From contig NZ_BSDR01000001.1 in NCBI RefSeq assembly GCF_027925305.1, positions 4,234,501 to 4,298,500 of the forward strand: 64,000 nt of DNA, written 5' to 3'. The translations under genes and the position numbers were made by a program. Within the stretch, counting starts at the first letter, position 1. Each line of letters begins with the position of its first letter. Of the stretch, positions 7,815 through 16,496 are shown piece by piece. Under the pieces are notes generated by a model. It saw only the letters and a list, made by a program, of their open reading frames with translations. It had not been told where the DNA came from and did no database searches. This DNA comes from Desulforhabdus amnigena (GTDB lineage: Bacteria; Desulfobacterota; Syntrophobacteria; Syntrophobacterales; Syntrophobacteraceae).

Positions 7815-10784
7815 CTATGATTTAAAGGGTTCCTGGGTCAATTTCTTGAGATAGAAAACGGCAGGCTTGGTGTTGAGATGCTCCAAGACCTGATAGGTTC
7901 GATGTTCTTTAATCAGGCGGGACACACGGCTGTCGGGGTCCATGAGGTTTCCGAAGACAATGGCTTCGGTAGGGCACGTTTGGGCACAGGCCGTGGTGAA
8001 TTCGCCGTCCCGCACTTTGCGGCCTTCGTCCTTGGCCCGGAGCTTGGCTTCGATGATTCTTTGCACGCAGAAGGAGCACTTTTCCATGACCCCTTTCTGA
8101 CGCACCGTCACGTCGGGATTGAGTTGCCAGTTCAATGGCTCGGGGCGCGTAAAGGTGAACCAGTTGAAACGGCGCACTTTATAGGGGCAGTTTTGTGCGC
8201 AGAACCGGGTACCGATGCACCGGTTGTACACCTGGTTGTTCAGACCTTCTTTTCCATGATGGGGGGCATAAACCGGACAGACCGATTCGCAGGGCGCGTT
8301 GTCGCAGTGCATGCACGGCATGGGGAGAAATCGAGCCGTGCCCCAGTCGGGATCAAAATAGCGTTGAATACGCAGCCATGACATCTCACGCCCTTTGAGA
8401 ATCTGGTCTCTTCCCACAATGGCCACATTGTTTTCCGCATAACAGGCCACCACGCAGGCGCCGCACCCGATGCAACGGTCCAGATCGATGACCATGCTCC
8501 ACCGATAGTCCACATGGTCGTGAGGCGGATAAAAGTCTTTCTTTGGATCATAGCCTTCGGGGAGGGGAAGATACAGATGAGGCTCGGCTTGATCTGCTAC
8601 CCCCTGCCGGTACTCTTCGATGGAGATGGATCGTGCGATGTCACGGTCGTGCTGAAAAAGGCTTCCATCCGTATGAGCAACGGGAACATGACGCTCTTTT
8701 TTCTCGAGGGTCACTTTGAAAGCCGGGCGAAACATTCCCTTGCTGGTCTTGTCGATTCGATCCGGTAGAAGTTCCATGGGATTGCCGTATTCGGCCACTG
8801 CAAAACGCCCATAATGCGTATGCCCCTGTCCGATGGGCACGGCCAGGGTGTTCAGCGGAACCGTGGAGAGGGGGAACGCTGGGACTTCCATGCTGCCATG
8901 GGGGGAACGGATCACAACGATGTCCCCTTTCTGGATACCCAGTTCCCTGGCCTTTAGGGGATGGATCTCCACCCAGGATCCCCACGTGATTTGAGCGATC
9001 GGGTCGGGCATTTCCTGAAGCCAGGGCCGGTTGGCTCCCCGTCCGTCATAGTATTGAATGGTGGGAAATGCCGTGAAGTGAAAATCCTTGCTGCCGAGGT
9101 CCGGAACTTTCGATGGTTTCGGGGAAAATTTCGACGGGACGGGTAAAGATATCGCAGGCTCCCGGCTTTCGGGTTCCCATGTGCCGCCCTGCTGAAGGGT
9201 TTCCTGCCAGAATCCTTCAGGAGGCGTTCCGGGAGCCTTTTTTTCTCCCTGCACCTGCCAGGAATTTCGGAGGATCTGGTAGAAATTTTCTGTGGGGAAC
9301 CGGTTCGGACCTTTTATCTTTTTGCCTGCGGCAAGAAGAATGTCGCCCACGTGGCGGGAATCAAAGACTGGCCCCATGACCGGCTGCAGAATGCCCGTGA
9401 TTCCAGGCCGGGGTGAATAGTCCCCCCAAGATTCCAAAGGGGTGTGTGCCGGGAGGATGAGGTGCGCCGACTCTGTCGTTTCATCCATCGCGCTCGAAAA
9501 GCTGACAATGAAAGGAATTCTTTTCAGGCTCTTTTGAAAATCCCAGGAAGATGGAAGAGAAAAAACCGGGTTGGCATTATAGATCAGCAAAAGGTCTACT
9601 TCTCCGTGCTTCATTTTTTCCGAAATCTCTTTCATCCTGGCTGCCGAATCGACCGTGCCGTGAATGGAAGGATTCTGAAAATCGATGGCTTTCCGCGAAC
9701 CGGGGTGCACGGAACAGAGAAGATTTGCCGCCACTGCCGTTTCCGTGGCGTTGGGAATCGAAAATGAAAGTCCTTCAGCCAGAGCAAGTGGCCTCTCGGC
9801 CCGTGAAAACTGAAGCGCCATCAGCCTCAACGTTTCTTCCGGGATTCCCGTTCTCCCTGTAATGGCTTCCATGGAAAGACCGCTCGTAAAAGCCTTCACG
9901 GCATCCCGCTGTTTGGATGGTATGTTCTGAATGAGGGGAGCGTCCACCAGAAATTTCAGCATGCCTGCTGCAACCAGGTATTCATCACCGGGGGCCGTCG
10001 CGATCCACTGGTCTGAATTGACGGCGGTGAGGGACATTCGCGGGCCGACAAAGAAAAAAGGGTTCTTCCCTTTTTCGTGTGGAGTCCTGAAAGCGGCAAA
10101 CTGTCTTGCATATTCCACGTTGGAAAGCCACGTCTCCAGGAAACCTGCGCCGAAGGAAACGAGAAAGTCCGCCTGGTCCAACCGGTAAGAAGGGATTCCG
10201 TCCATTCCAAAGACAAGTTGATGGGCTTTGCGGAGCGGTTCGTACGAAAAGGGTTCGTAGATGATGTGTTCGCTGGAACCCATCTCAGATAGCCAGAACG
10301 TTATGAAATCCTTGAGGGTTCCGCTCACGATATCCGAAATGAAAACAATCCGGTCCGCTTTGCCTCTTGCGGCGATTTCACCGAGTTTCCCGGTCAGGAG
10401 ATTCATCCCCTCATCCCATGAAAACGGCTCCATATCCCCTGCGGAGTTCCTTCTTTGAGGGCCGCGAAATCGATCTGGATTGTAGAGTCCGTGAAGGGAA
10501 GCCTGGCCCCTGGCGCAAAGCCGACCCGCATTGATGGGGTGGAGCGGGTTTCCTTCCACCTTGATCACATGACCATCGCGGTTCTTTGCCAGCAGACCGC
10601 AGCCTGCCGGACACTCCCGGCAGGTACTTGCGTACCAGGTGGCTTCACCGGGGAGAATGTCGTCCATAGGAACAATATAAGGAATCAACGTCCGGCCGGA
10701 CTCTGAAGAACAACCCACCATGGCCGTTGTTCCCGCCAGGCCCATAATCCTCAAGAATTCCCGACGATTGAAACCTGCTGTCAT
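7815..10784 (-). CDS. actB: Alternative Complex III iron-sulfur subunit ActB (molybdopterin-like plus ferredoxin fusion)
   Basis: A 989-residue fusion. The N-terminus carries a twin-arginine export signal (NRREFLRIMG, residues 6-15), followed by AMVGC, a possible lipobox. Next comes a molybdopterin-oxidoreductase-like domain with Cys55, Cys58, Cys62 and Cys90 in a CxxCxxxC...C arrangement. The last quarter is a PsrB/NrfC-type ferredoxin domain with several Cys clusters, beginning CIGCGACVVAC and ending TACAQTCPTEA. In characterised complexes the first domain binds no molybdenum and the ferredoxin domain carries three 4Fe-4S and one 3Fe-4S cluster. The reading frame extends upstream to 10916, but the ATG at 10784 has a GGGAAG ribosome site and places the Tat signal at the N-terminus. 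It is the first gene of the operon. Confidence 0.92.
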   Translation of the reverse strand: MTAGFNRREFLRIMGLAGTTAMVGCSSESGRTLIPYIVPMDDILPGEATWYASTCRECPAGCGLLAKNRDGHVIKVEGNPLHPINAGRLCARGQASLHGLYNPDRFRGPQRRNSAGDMEPFSWDEGMNLLTGKLGEIAARGKADRIVFISDIVSGTLKDFITFWLSEMGSSEHIIYEPFSYEPLRKAHQLVFGMDGIPSYRLDQADFLVSFGAGFLETWLSNVEYARQFAAFRTPHEKGKNPFFFVGPRMSLTAVNSDQWIATAPGDEYLVAAGMLKFLVDAPLIQNIPSKQRDAVKAFTSGLSMEAITGRTGIPEETLRLMALQFSRAERPLALAEGLSFSIPNATETAVAANLLCSVHPGSRKAIDFQNPSIHGTVDSAARMKEISEKMKHGEVDLLLIYNANPVFSLPSSWDFQKSLKRIPFIVSFSSAMDETTESAHLILPAHTPLESWGDYSPRPGITGILQPVMGPVFDSRHVGDILLAAGKKIKGPNRFPTENFYQILRNSWQVQGEKKAPGTPPEGFWQETLQQGGTWEPESREPAISLPVPSKFSPKPSKVPDLGSKDFHFTAFPTIQYYDGRGANRPWLQEMPDPIAQITWGSWVEIHPLKARELGIQKGDIVVIRSPHGSMEVPAFPLSTVPLNTLAVPIGQGHTHYGRFAVAEYGNPMELLPDRIDKTSKGMFRPAFKVTLEKKERHVPVAHTDGSLFQHDRDIARSISIEEYRQGVADQAEPHLYLPLPEGYDPKKDFYPPHDHVDYRWSMVIDLDRCIGCGACVVACYAENNVAIVGRDQILKGREMSWLRIQRYFDPDWGTARFLPMPCMHCDNAPCESVCPVYAPHHGKEGLNNQVYNRCIGTRFCAQNCPYKVRRFNWFTFTRPEPLNWQLNPDVTVRQKGVMEKCSFCVQRIIEAKLRAKDEGRKVRDGEFTTACAQTCPTEAIVFGNLMDPDSRVSRLIKEHRTYQVLEHLNTKPAVFYLKKLTQEPFKS

Positions 10785-11268
10785 CACAAACTTCCCGTGC
10801 CTGTTGGTAAAATGATCCACAACAAAAAGACCTGACATGCCGAAATGCTCCGACAACGTAACAGAGCATGTAGCATAGAGCCCTATGATCCCGATCAGTG
10901 ATTGGATTGTTTGCAACTACTTGTAAAAACAAAAATGTATAACTTATCAAAAAAACGAAAGAGCCGAAGCTGATGAAAATCTCAATGAATTTTTTGCGCC
11001 GCGAGGACAAATAGTTGAACAGTAGCCTTGGAAATCAAGAATTCGATCGAATTGAATCGATAGGGTTCAGATCATAAAAGAAGTCAACCATAAATACAAA
11101 CAGAAATTTGCGGGTTGGGTAACGCATTGAAATATTATTAAGAAAGTGGACAAAGTCTTTGAGGGAACCTATATTTTTTGCTGCATTCAAAAAAAGAAGA
11201 GGCTTTTGTCCAATAAGGAGAAGGAATTTGTTTGCGGGATTCAACTCAGCTCAATGAGGAAGGTGTTG
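10785..11268. promoter_or_regulatory. divergent intergenic region between the act-cco operon and the b5-like gene
   Basis: These 484 bases are AT-rich and separate two divergent transcripts, so promoters for both must lie here. I could not fix a convincing -35/-10 pair. Around 11040-11062 the bases read ATTCGATCGAATTGAATCGAT, an imperfect dyad built on TCGAT/ATCGA that could be an operator. No good FNR-type site was found by eye. Reading frames can be extended into the region from both sides, but neither extension has a better ribosome site than the starts chosen here. Confidence 0.4.
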
Positions 11269-11982
11269 ATGAAGGAATTCGAATTGAAGGATTTATCGGA
11301 GTTTGATGGGAAGGACGGCAAACCTGTTTACATCGCTCACCAGGGCAGGGTCTATGATGTCACCCTCAGCAAACTGTGGAAGGGGGGGCTCCACATGAAG
11401 CGGCATCATGCCGGCAGGGATCTCTCCGTGGATATCGGGGCGGCCCCCCATGGGATCGATGTCCTGGAAAGGTACCCTCAGGTGGGGATACTCAAAGCCG
11501 AGAGGGAGGCCGAGGTGACCCTGCCCGAAGTCGTCTCCCGCCTCCTCCACCGGTTTCCCATACTGCGGCGACATCCACATCCCATGACGGTTCATTTTCC
11601 TATCGTTTTTATGCTGGCCACGACAGCATTTAATCTTCTCTATCTGATTTCGCATGTAAAATCTTTTGAGGTGACTGCACTGCACTGCCTGGGGGCCGGG
11701 ATCTTGTTCATGCCCCTCGTGATGCTCACCGGCCTTTTCACATGGTGGCTGAATTACATGGCAAAACCGGTTCGATCTGTGATCATCAAAATCGTGGTCT
11801 CGCCGGTCTTGTTTGTTATTGCCCTCATCGCTTTCACCTGGCGGATGGCAAATCCTGAACTTTTGAGCTCTTTCGGAATGGGAAGCGTGATCTATTTTCT
11901 GCTCATTCTTTCCCTTACCCCTCTTGTGGGCATTATCGGCTGGTACGGCGCACAGCTGACATTTCCGGTCGAGAAGGAATGA
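11269..11982 (+). CDS. cytochrome b5-like domain fused to DUF2231-type membrane domain
   Basis: A 237-residue protein. Residues 1-73 form a cytochrome b5-like heme/steroid-binding domain (KDLSEFDGKDGKPVYIAHQG, then MKRHHAG and APHG, which hold the candidate heme-ligand histidines). The rest has four membrane helices beginning after HPHPMTVHFPIVFM, typical of DUF2231 proteins. A membrane heme protein for electron transfer is likely, but the partner is unknown. The ATG at 11269 has a GAGGAAGG ribosome site; an upstream ATG at 11254 overlaps that site and is less likely. It is divergent from the act-cco operon and may share its regulation. Confidence 0.75.
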   Translation: MKEFELKDLSEFDGKDGKPVYIAHQGRVYDVTLSKLWKGGLHMKRHHAGRDLSVDIGAAPHGIDVLERYPQVGILKAEREAEVTLPEVVSRLLHRFPILRRHPHPMTVHFPIVFMLATTAFNLLYLISHVKSFEVTALHCLGAGILFMPLVMLTGLFTWWLNYMAKPVRSVIIKIVVSPVLFVIALIAFTWRMANPELLSSFGMGSVIYFLLILSLTPLVGIIGWYGAQLTFPVEKE

Positions 11983-12085
11983 TTGGATGCGTTTCTAAAA
12001 GTGAAAAACGACTTTGCTTCCAGCGTCGATATCCTTGATGTTCATTGAGCTTATAGATGCTCAGTAAAGGGAGATCAACCAGGAC

Positions 12086-12322
12086 ATGAAAAAATTTGAG
12101 TATGAAATTACCAGGCATCCTGCGGAGTATTTTAGAGAATTCGTTTACTTTTGCTCGCAGGACGGAGCTTGCGGTCTTGAAGAAGTTCCCTCTGCCCAGA
12201 CGGAAAAGATGCAGACTATTTTGAACGAACAGGGGAGAAAGGGATGGGAACTGGTTCAGGTGGCTTTTGGAAAAGAAGGGATTATGGCCTTCTGGAAAAG
12301 AATGCTTATTGATAATGAGTAG
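12086..12322 (+). CDS. small DUF4177-like protein
   Basis: A 78-residue soluble protein beginning MKKFEYEIT and containing LNEQGRKGWELVQV near residues 46-59. That matches the pattern of DUF4177 proteins, in which a short N-terminal beta strand is followed by a helix ending in GWELV. No biochemical role is known for the family. It stands 103 bases after the b5-like gene and 60 bases before copZ, on the same strand, so it may be co-transcribed with either. Confidence 0.65.
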   Translation: MKKFEYEITRHPAEYFREFVYFCSQDGACGLEEVPSAQTEKMQTILNEQGRKGWELVQVAFGKEGIMAFWKRMLIDNE

Positions 12323-12382
12323 AAATACAGCGTGTGGATTGGAAATACTGAGTGGATACTCACGAATGGATGAGGAGTTCCC

Positions 12383-12583
12383 ATGATGAGAAGCATAAAA
12401 GTAAAGGGCATGAGTTGCCAACACTGCGTGAACGCAGTGGTCAAAGCGTTGAGCGGCATCGATGGAATAAAAGATGTAAAAGTGGACCTCTCCAGCGGGG
12501 AAGCGACTTTTGAAGAGACCAAGCCCGTGCCTGCGGAGTTGATTCGGGAGCGGGTTGAAAAGGCGGGATACGAACTTGGTTAA
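12383..12583 (+). CDS. copZ: copper chaperone CopZ (HMA domain)
   Basis: A 66-residue heavy-metal-associated domain with the metal-binding loop GMSCQHC near residues 9-15 and a ferredoxin-like fold pattern, the standard size for CopZ. It binds Cu(I) in the cytoplasm and hands it to the P-type ATPase encoded immediately downstream. GAGGAG lies five bases before the first of two adjacent ATGs. The end overlaps the start of copA. The pair stands close to the cbb3 oxidase, so it could serve copper delivery as well as detoxification. Confidence 0.9.
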   Translation: MMRSIKVKGMSCQHCVNAVVKALSGIDGIKDVKVDLSSGEATFEETKPVPAELIRERVEKAGYELG

Positions 12584-15056
12584 AACCGATTTGCATATTC
12601 AGGGTATGACCTGTGCGGCGTGTGTGCGCCGGGTGGAAAAGGGAATCATGGAGCTGGAGGGGGTTCAGGATGCCAAGGTGAATTTGGCCACCTCCAGGGC
12701 GACGGTGGAGTATGACCCTGACATTGTGACCAGGGAAGTCATCGAGCAAAAAATCAAGGCCATTGGCTACGATATTATGGATACCGGCCGTGAGTCTGCA
12801 GGCAGGACTTTCAAGAAAACGACCCTTCTCGTTGGAGGCATGACCTGTGCGGCTTGTGTGCGCCGGGTGGAAATGGCTCTGAAGGCCCTGGAGGGTGTGA
12901 AGGATGCGTCCGTGAATCTTGCCTCTTCAAGGGCGACGGTGACTTATGATCCTCAGGGAGTCGGCGTCAAAGATCTTGCTAAAACGGTTGAAGAGGCCGG
13001 CTACGAATACCTGGGGCTTCTCGAGGAAGCTCACGAAGATCCCGTTGAAGCGGCTCACAAAAGGGAAATCAGGGAGCTCAAGATAAAAGTCGGTGTGGGG
13101 GCCGTCTTGAGCATAGTGATCATGATGGGGAGCATGCCGCACTGGTTTCCGTTTCTGCACGGCATTCCCAGGGAAACGATGCTTCCGGTTCTTTTCGTTC
13201 TTACCACTCCCGTCGTTTTTTGGGTGGGGAAAAGATTTTTCACTGGTGCCCTGAAGGCCGCACTTCAGAAGACAACGGATATGAATACGCTCGTGGCCAT
13301 GGGGAGCCTTTCCGCTTACGTCTATTCGACGCTGGCAACCTTTTGGCCGCAACATTTTTCCACAGTGGGTCTGGGGCTTCACGTTTATTTCGATGGGGCG
13401 GCCATGATCGTCACTCTGGTGTTGCTGGGCCGCTTGCTGGAAATGAAGGCCCGCGGTCGGACATCCGAAGCCATCAAAAAACTCATGAAACTGACTCCGA
13501 AGACCGCCCTCGTATTGCGCAACGGTGAGGAATTGGAAGTCCCGGTGGAAGAGGTCGTGCGGGGAGATGTGATTGTGGTTCGGCCCGGGGGAAGGATCCC
13601 AACCGATGGAGTGGTGGAGTCGGGGAATTCGTCGGTGGATGAATCCATGCTCACGGGTGAAAGTCTTCCCGTTGCCAAGGAATTGGGAAGCGAGGTTTTG
13701 GCCGGAACCGTCAACCAGAGCGGAAGCTTTACCTTCAAAGCCACCAAGGTGGGAGCGGAAACGGCTCTGGCTCAAATCATTCGACTGGTGGAAGAGGCTC
13801 AGGGGTCCAAGGCGCCCATCCAGCGTTTTGCCGACAAGGTGGCTTCCATCTTTGTTCCCGTGGTGATCTGTATCGCTTTCATTACTTTTTGTATATGGTA
13901 TTTTCTGGTGCCCGACGCGGATTTCACTCGGGCTCTTTTGAATTTCGTTTCGGTGCTGATCATTTCCTGTCCGTGCGCCATGGGATTGGCAACACCGACG
14001 GCCGTCATGGTGGGAACCGGACTGGGAGCGGAAAGCGGCATTCTGATCAAAGGCGGGGAGAGTCTTGAAAAGGCATACCGGCTGACGACGGTCGTTTTCG
14101 ATAAAACGGGGACTCTCACCAAAGGAACTCCGCAGGTAACGGATGTATTCGTGCTGCCGGAGATTCCACGGGATCAGTTTATGAAATATGCGATTTCACT
14201 TGAAGCCGTTTCCGAACACCCTCTGGCCAGGGCGATTGTCGATGCAGGACGGGATACAGATATGGTTCGCCCCGGGGAAGTCGACGGCTTTGAGGCCGTT
14301 TCGGGTCTGGGAGCGCGCGCAACGGTGGGAGGCAAAAGCGTCGTTGCCGGAAGCCGGAGGTTTCTTGAAGAGGAAGGGATGGATGTCGGGCAATTGGGCA
14401 AAAAAGCGGATGAATTCCTTGCTTCAGGAAAGACCTGTGTTTATTTTGCCGTGGAAGGCAAACCGGTGGGGATCATCGCTCTTGCGGACGCTGCCAGGGA
14501 AACGGCTAGGGAATCCGTTGCCCGTTTGAAAGAGATGCATCTCGAAGTGGCCATGATCACGGGAGACCGGGAGGAGACGGCTCAGGCCATCGCTCATGAA
14601 GTGGGGATCAATGCCATCATGGCGGAAGTGCTTCCCGGGGACAAGGCGGGGGAAATCCGCCGGCTGCAAAAAGAGGGCAAAATCGTTGCCATGGTGGGGG
14701 ATGGTATCAACGATGCGCCGGCTCTGGCGGCTGCCGATGTGGGGGTGGCCATCGGCGCGGGAACGGATGTGGCAATGGAAGCGAGCGACATCACGCTGAT
14801 CAAGGACGATCTGAGGCTGGTGGCATCCTCGATCCGGCTTTCGAGCCTTACCATGAGGATCATCAAGCAAAATCTCTTCTGGGCCTTTTTTTATAACTCC
14901 TTGGGAATTCCCGTCGCGGCTGGAATATTGTATCCTGTTTGGGGTATCTTGTTGAATCCCATGTTTGCGGCTGCAGCCATGGCCATGAGTTCCGTGTCCG
15001 TGGTGAGCAATGCCCTGCGGTTGAGAAGAGTCTGGGCCAGGCAAAAGAATCTTTGA
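12555..15056 (+). CDS. copA: Cu(I)-translocating P-type ATPase
   Basis: An 833-residue P1B-type ATPase. Two HMA domains carry GMTCAAC at residues 18-24 and 96-102. The membrane region, the actuator loop LTGES, the ion-binding CPC in [12 protein letters not shown], the phosphorylation site DKTGT, the SEHPLA motif and the hinge [10 protein letters not shown] all follow in order. The CPC motif and dual HMA domains mark a Cu(I) exporter (CopA/CcoI type). The start is a TTG at 12555 with GGGAG upstream, overlapping copZ by 29 bases; a second TTG at 12576 is possible. It exports copper, or delivers it to the periplasmic side for oxidase assembly. Confidence 0.95.
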   Translation: MKRRDTNLVKTDLHIQGMTCAACVRRVEKGIMELEGVQDAKVNLATSRATVEYDPDIVTREVIEQKIKAIGYDIMDTGRESAGRTFKKTTLLVGGMTCAACVRRVEMALKALEGVKDASVNLASSRATVTYDPQGVGVKDLAKTVEEAGYEYLGLLEEAHEDPVEAAHKREIRELKIKVGVGAVLSIVIMMGSMPHWFPFLHGIPRETMLPVLFVLTTPVVFWVGKRFFTGALKAALQKTTDMNTLVAMGSLSAYVYSTLATFWPQHFSTVGLGLHVYFDGAAMIVTLVLLGRLLEMKARGRTSEAIKKLMKLTPKTALVLRNGEELEVPVEEVVRGDVIVVRPGGRIPTDGVVESGNSSVDESMLTGESLPVAKELGSEVLAGTVNQSGSFTFKATKVGAETALAQIIRLVEEAQGSKAPIQRFADKVASIFVPVVICIAFITFCIWYFLVPDADFTRALLNFVSVLIISCPCAMGLATPTAVMVGTGLGAESGILIKGGESLEKAYRLTTVVFDKTGTLTKGTPQVTDVFVLPEIPRDQFMKYAISLEAVSEHPLARAIVDAGRDTDMVRPGEVDGFEAVSGLGARATVGGKSVVAGSRRFLEEEGMDVGQLGKKADEFLASGKTCVYFAVEGKPVGIIALADAARETARESVARLKEMHLEVAMITGDREETAQAIAHEVGINAIMAEVLPGDKAGEIRRLQKEGKIVAMVGDGINDAPALAAADVGVAIGAGTDVAMEASDITLIKDDLRLVASSIRLSSLTMRIIKQNLFWAFFYNSLGIPVAAGILYPVWGILLNPMFAAAAMAMSSVSVVSNALRLRRVWARQKNL

Positions 15057-15190
15057 ATCTTCTCGATCTATTGAATTCAAAAGTCTTATACTTTTTCATG
15101 CTTGAAGTGGTATATGGTATAAAGCTTCACATGTGGTGACGTTTAGTCTGTTGGTATGTTTGAACTGACAATAATGTAGGAGGTGATGAG

Positions 15191-15349
15191 ATGGACCGTT
15201 ACGTATGTCAAATCTGTGGTTATGTTTATGACCCTGAAAAGGGTGACCCTGACAATGGTGTTGCTCCCGGGACCAAGTTTCAGGATTTGCCCGAAGACTG
15301 GGTCTGTCCCATATGTGGAGCGGGCAAGAGCGATTTTGAGAAAGAATAG
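15191..15349 (+). CDS. rubredoxin
   Basis: A 52-residue protein, the classic rubredoxin length, with iron ligands in CQICG (near residue 6) and CPICG (near residue 39), and the aromatic/acidic stretch [11 protein letters not shown] between them. It binds one iron by four cysteines and carries electrons in the cytoplasm, typically to rubrerythrin or flavodiiron proteins. The ATG at 15191 follows an AGGAGGTGATG ribosome site. A rubrerythrin-like ferritin gene follows 173 bases downstream. Confidence 0.95.
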   Translation: MDRYVCQICGYVYDPEKGDPDNGVAPGTKFQDLPEDWVCPICGAGKSDFEKE

Positions 15350-15522
15350 TCTTGCCGCTGATCCATCGCGAATCGGGATTTGACGTCATTATGCCTTGCG
15401 CATGACACCGAGCGATGAATATCTCTCAAGCTTTGCAACCTGTACCTTTGCAAAAACTACTGATCCCTGTGGACGAGACAGCTGATGATGTGGCTCACAG
15501 AATCTGAAGAGGAGATGACGGA

Positions 15523-16014
15523 ATGATTTTTAATTTTAACGCTGCTGAAATTTTTGATGTTGCCATAAAGATCGAAGAAAACGGTAAAAAGTTTTACGAC
15601 ACCGCCAAGGGGATGGTAGACGATCCCGAAGTAAAAGCACTTTTTGCAGATTTGGGTGAGCAGGAAATCGGGCACAAGGAAAGATTCCAGTCTTTGAAAA
15701 AACAGCTTCCCCCTGAAGCTTCCAGTCCCACTGTTTTCGATGCCGAGAATGAACTCAATGCCTATCTCAAAATGATGGCGGACCAACATGTATTCGTCTC
15801 GAGTGAGAGTGTGGACAAGCAGTTGGCCGGAGTCAAGGATGTGAAGTCCGCATTGAAACTGGCCATTGAATTCGAAAAAGACTCAGTGATTTTCTTCCTC
15901 ACGGTGCAAGACGCTACCGAAGGTTCAAAGGGCAAAGCTTTTATCGGAGAGTTGGTGAAAGAGGAGCAGGAGCATTTGCGACGTCTAACTATGCAGTTGA
16001 GAAAACTCGGCTAG
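15523..16014 (+). CDS. rubrerythrin-like ferritin family protein
   Basis: A 163-residue four-helix protein. Diiron-type ligands are visible: Glu in KIEENGKKFY, then EQEIGHKERF in the first half, and EFEKDSVIFF with KEEQEHLRRL in the second half. It lacks the C-terminal rubredoxin domain of classic rubrerythrin. Proteins of this group reduce peroxide or store iron. The rubredoxin gene upstream is a plausible electron donor. A strong terminator follows at 16050, so this gene ends the transcript. Confidence 0.8.
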   Translation: MIFNFNAAEIFDVAIKIEENGKKFYDTAKGMVDDPEVKALFADLGEQEIGHKERFQSLKKQLPPEASSPTVFDAENELNAYLKMMADQHVFVSSESVDKQLAGVKDVKSALKLAIEFEKDSVIFFLTVQDATEGSKGKAFIGELVKEEQEHLRRLTMQLRKLG

Positions 16015-16049
16015 CGGGTAAAGAATTCTTTTGCTTTTCCGGCGGTAAA

Positions 16050-16078
16050 GGGGCGGGTTTCATCCCGCCCCATTTTTT
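16050..16078 (+). terminator. rho-independent terminator after the rubrerythrin-like gene
   Basis: A perfect 8-bp GC stem (GGGGCGGG and CCCGCCCC) encloses a six-base loop and is followed by A and six T residues. It lies 36 bases after the stop codon of the rubrerythrin-like gene, the expected place for an intrinsic terminator. Confidence 0.9.
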
Positions 16079-16215
16079 GATCACCCTCTCCAGCCATCCA
16101 ACGACAAGTTTTCGGAAAAAGCGATCGTTTTGAGGGAGCGAAGCTCCAAAGCCTGTTGAGTTCCTCCCTGGCCGGCCCGCCATACAGAACACCATTCAAA
16201 AAGAGGATAGAATCC

Positions 16216-16461
16216 ATGGAGAAAAAAGTAAGGATCTACACAACTCCCACCTGTCACTATTGCCAGCAGGCTAAAGAATTCCTGAAGGAAAAAGGCGTTG
16301 AATTCGAATCCTTTGATGTGGCAGCAGACAAGGAAGCGTTCCAAGAGATGAAGAGGATTTCCGGCGGCGCACGCAGCGTTCCGGTAATCGCCATTGCTGA
16401 CAAGGTGATTGTCGGGTTTGAGCGGGAAGACATAGAAAAGGCCTTGAAAAGCCTGGAATAG
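16216..16461 (+). CDS. glutaredoxin-like protein
   Basis: An 81-residue thioredoxin-fold protein with redox motif CHYC (residues 13-16), the cis-proline stretch SVPVIAI and the C-terminal GFERED. It is the size of NrdH/small glutaredoxins. The ATG at 16216 with GAGG upstream was chosen; a longer frame from 16156 has no support. It is followed after 35 bases by a glutaredoxin-thioredoxin reductase fusion that probably reduces it. A role in cytoplasmic disulfide reduction is likely. Confidence 0.85.
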   Translation: MEKKVRIYTTPTCHYCQQAKEFLKEKGVEFESFDVAADKEAFQEMKRISGGARSVPVIAIADKVIVGFEREDIEKALKSLE

Positions 16462-16496
16462 GCATCGATACTTTTGGGCAGAAGAGGGTATCATCT

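Noticed and set aside
7878..8381. Open frames on the plus strand across the act operon
   Set aside because: They are antisense to conserved actB-actC coding sequence with clear domain motifs.
10785..10916. Longer N-terminus for ActB starting at 10916
   Set aside because: It would put 44 residues before a clear Tat signal; the ATG at 10784 has a ribosome site.
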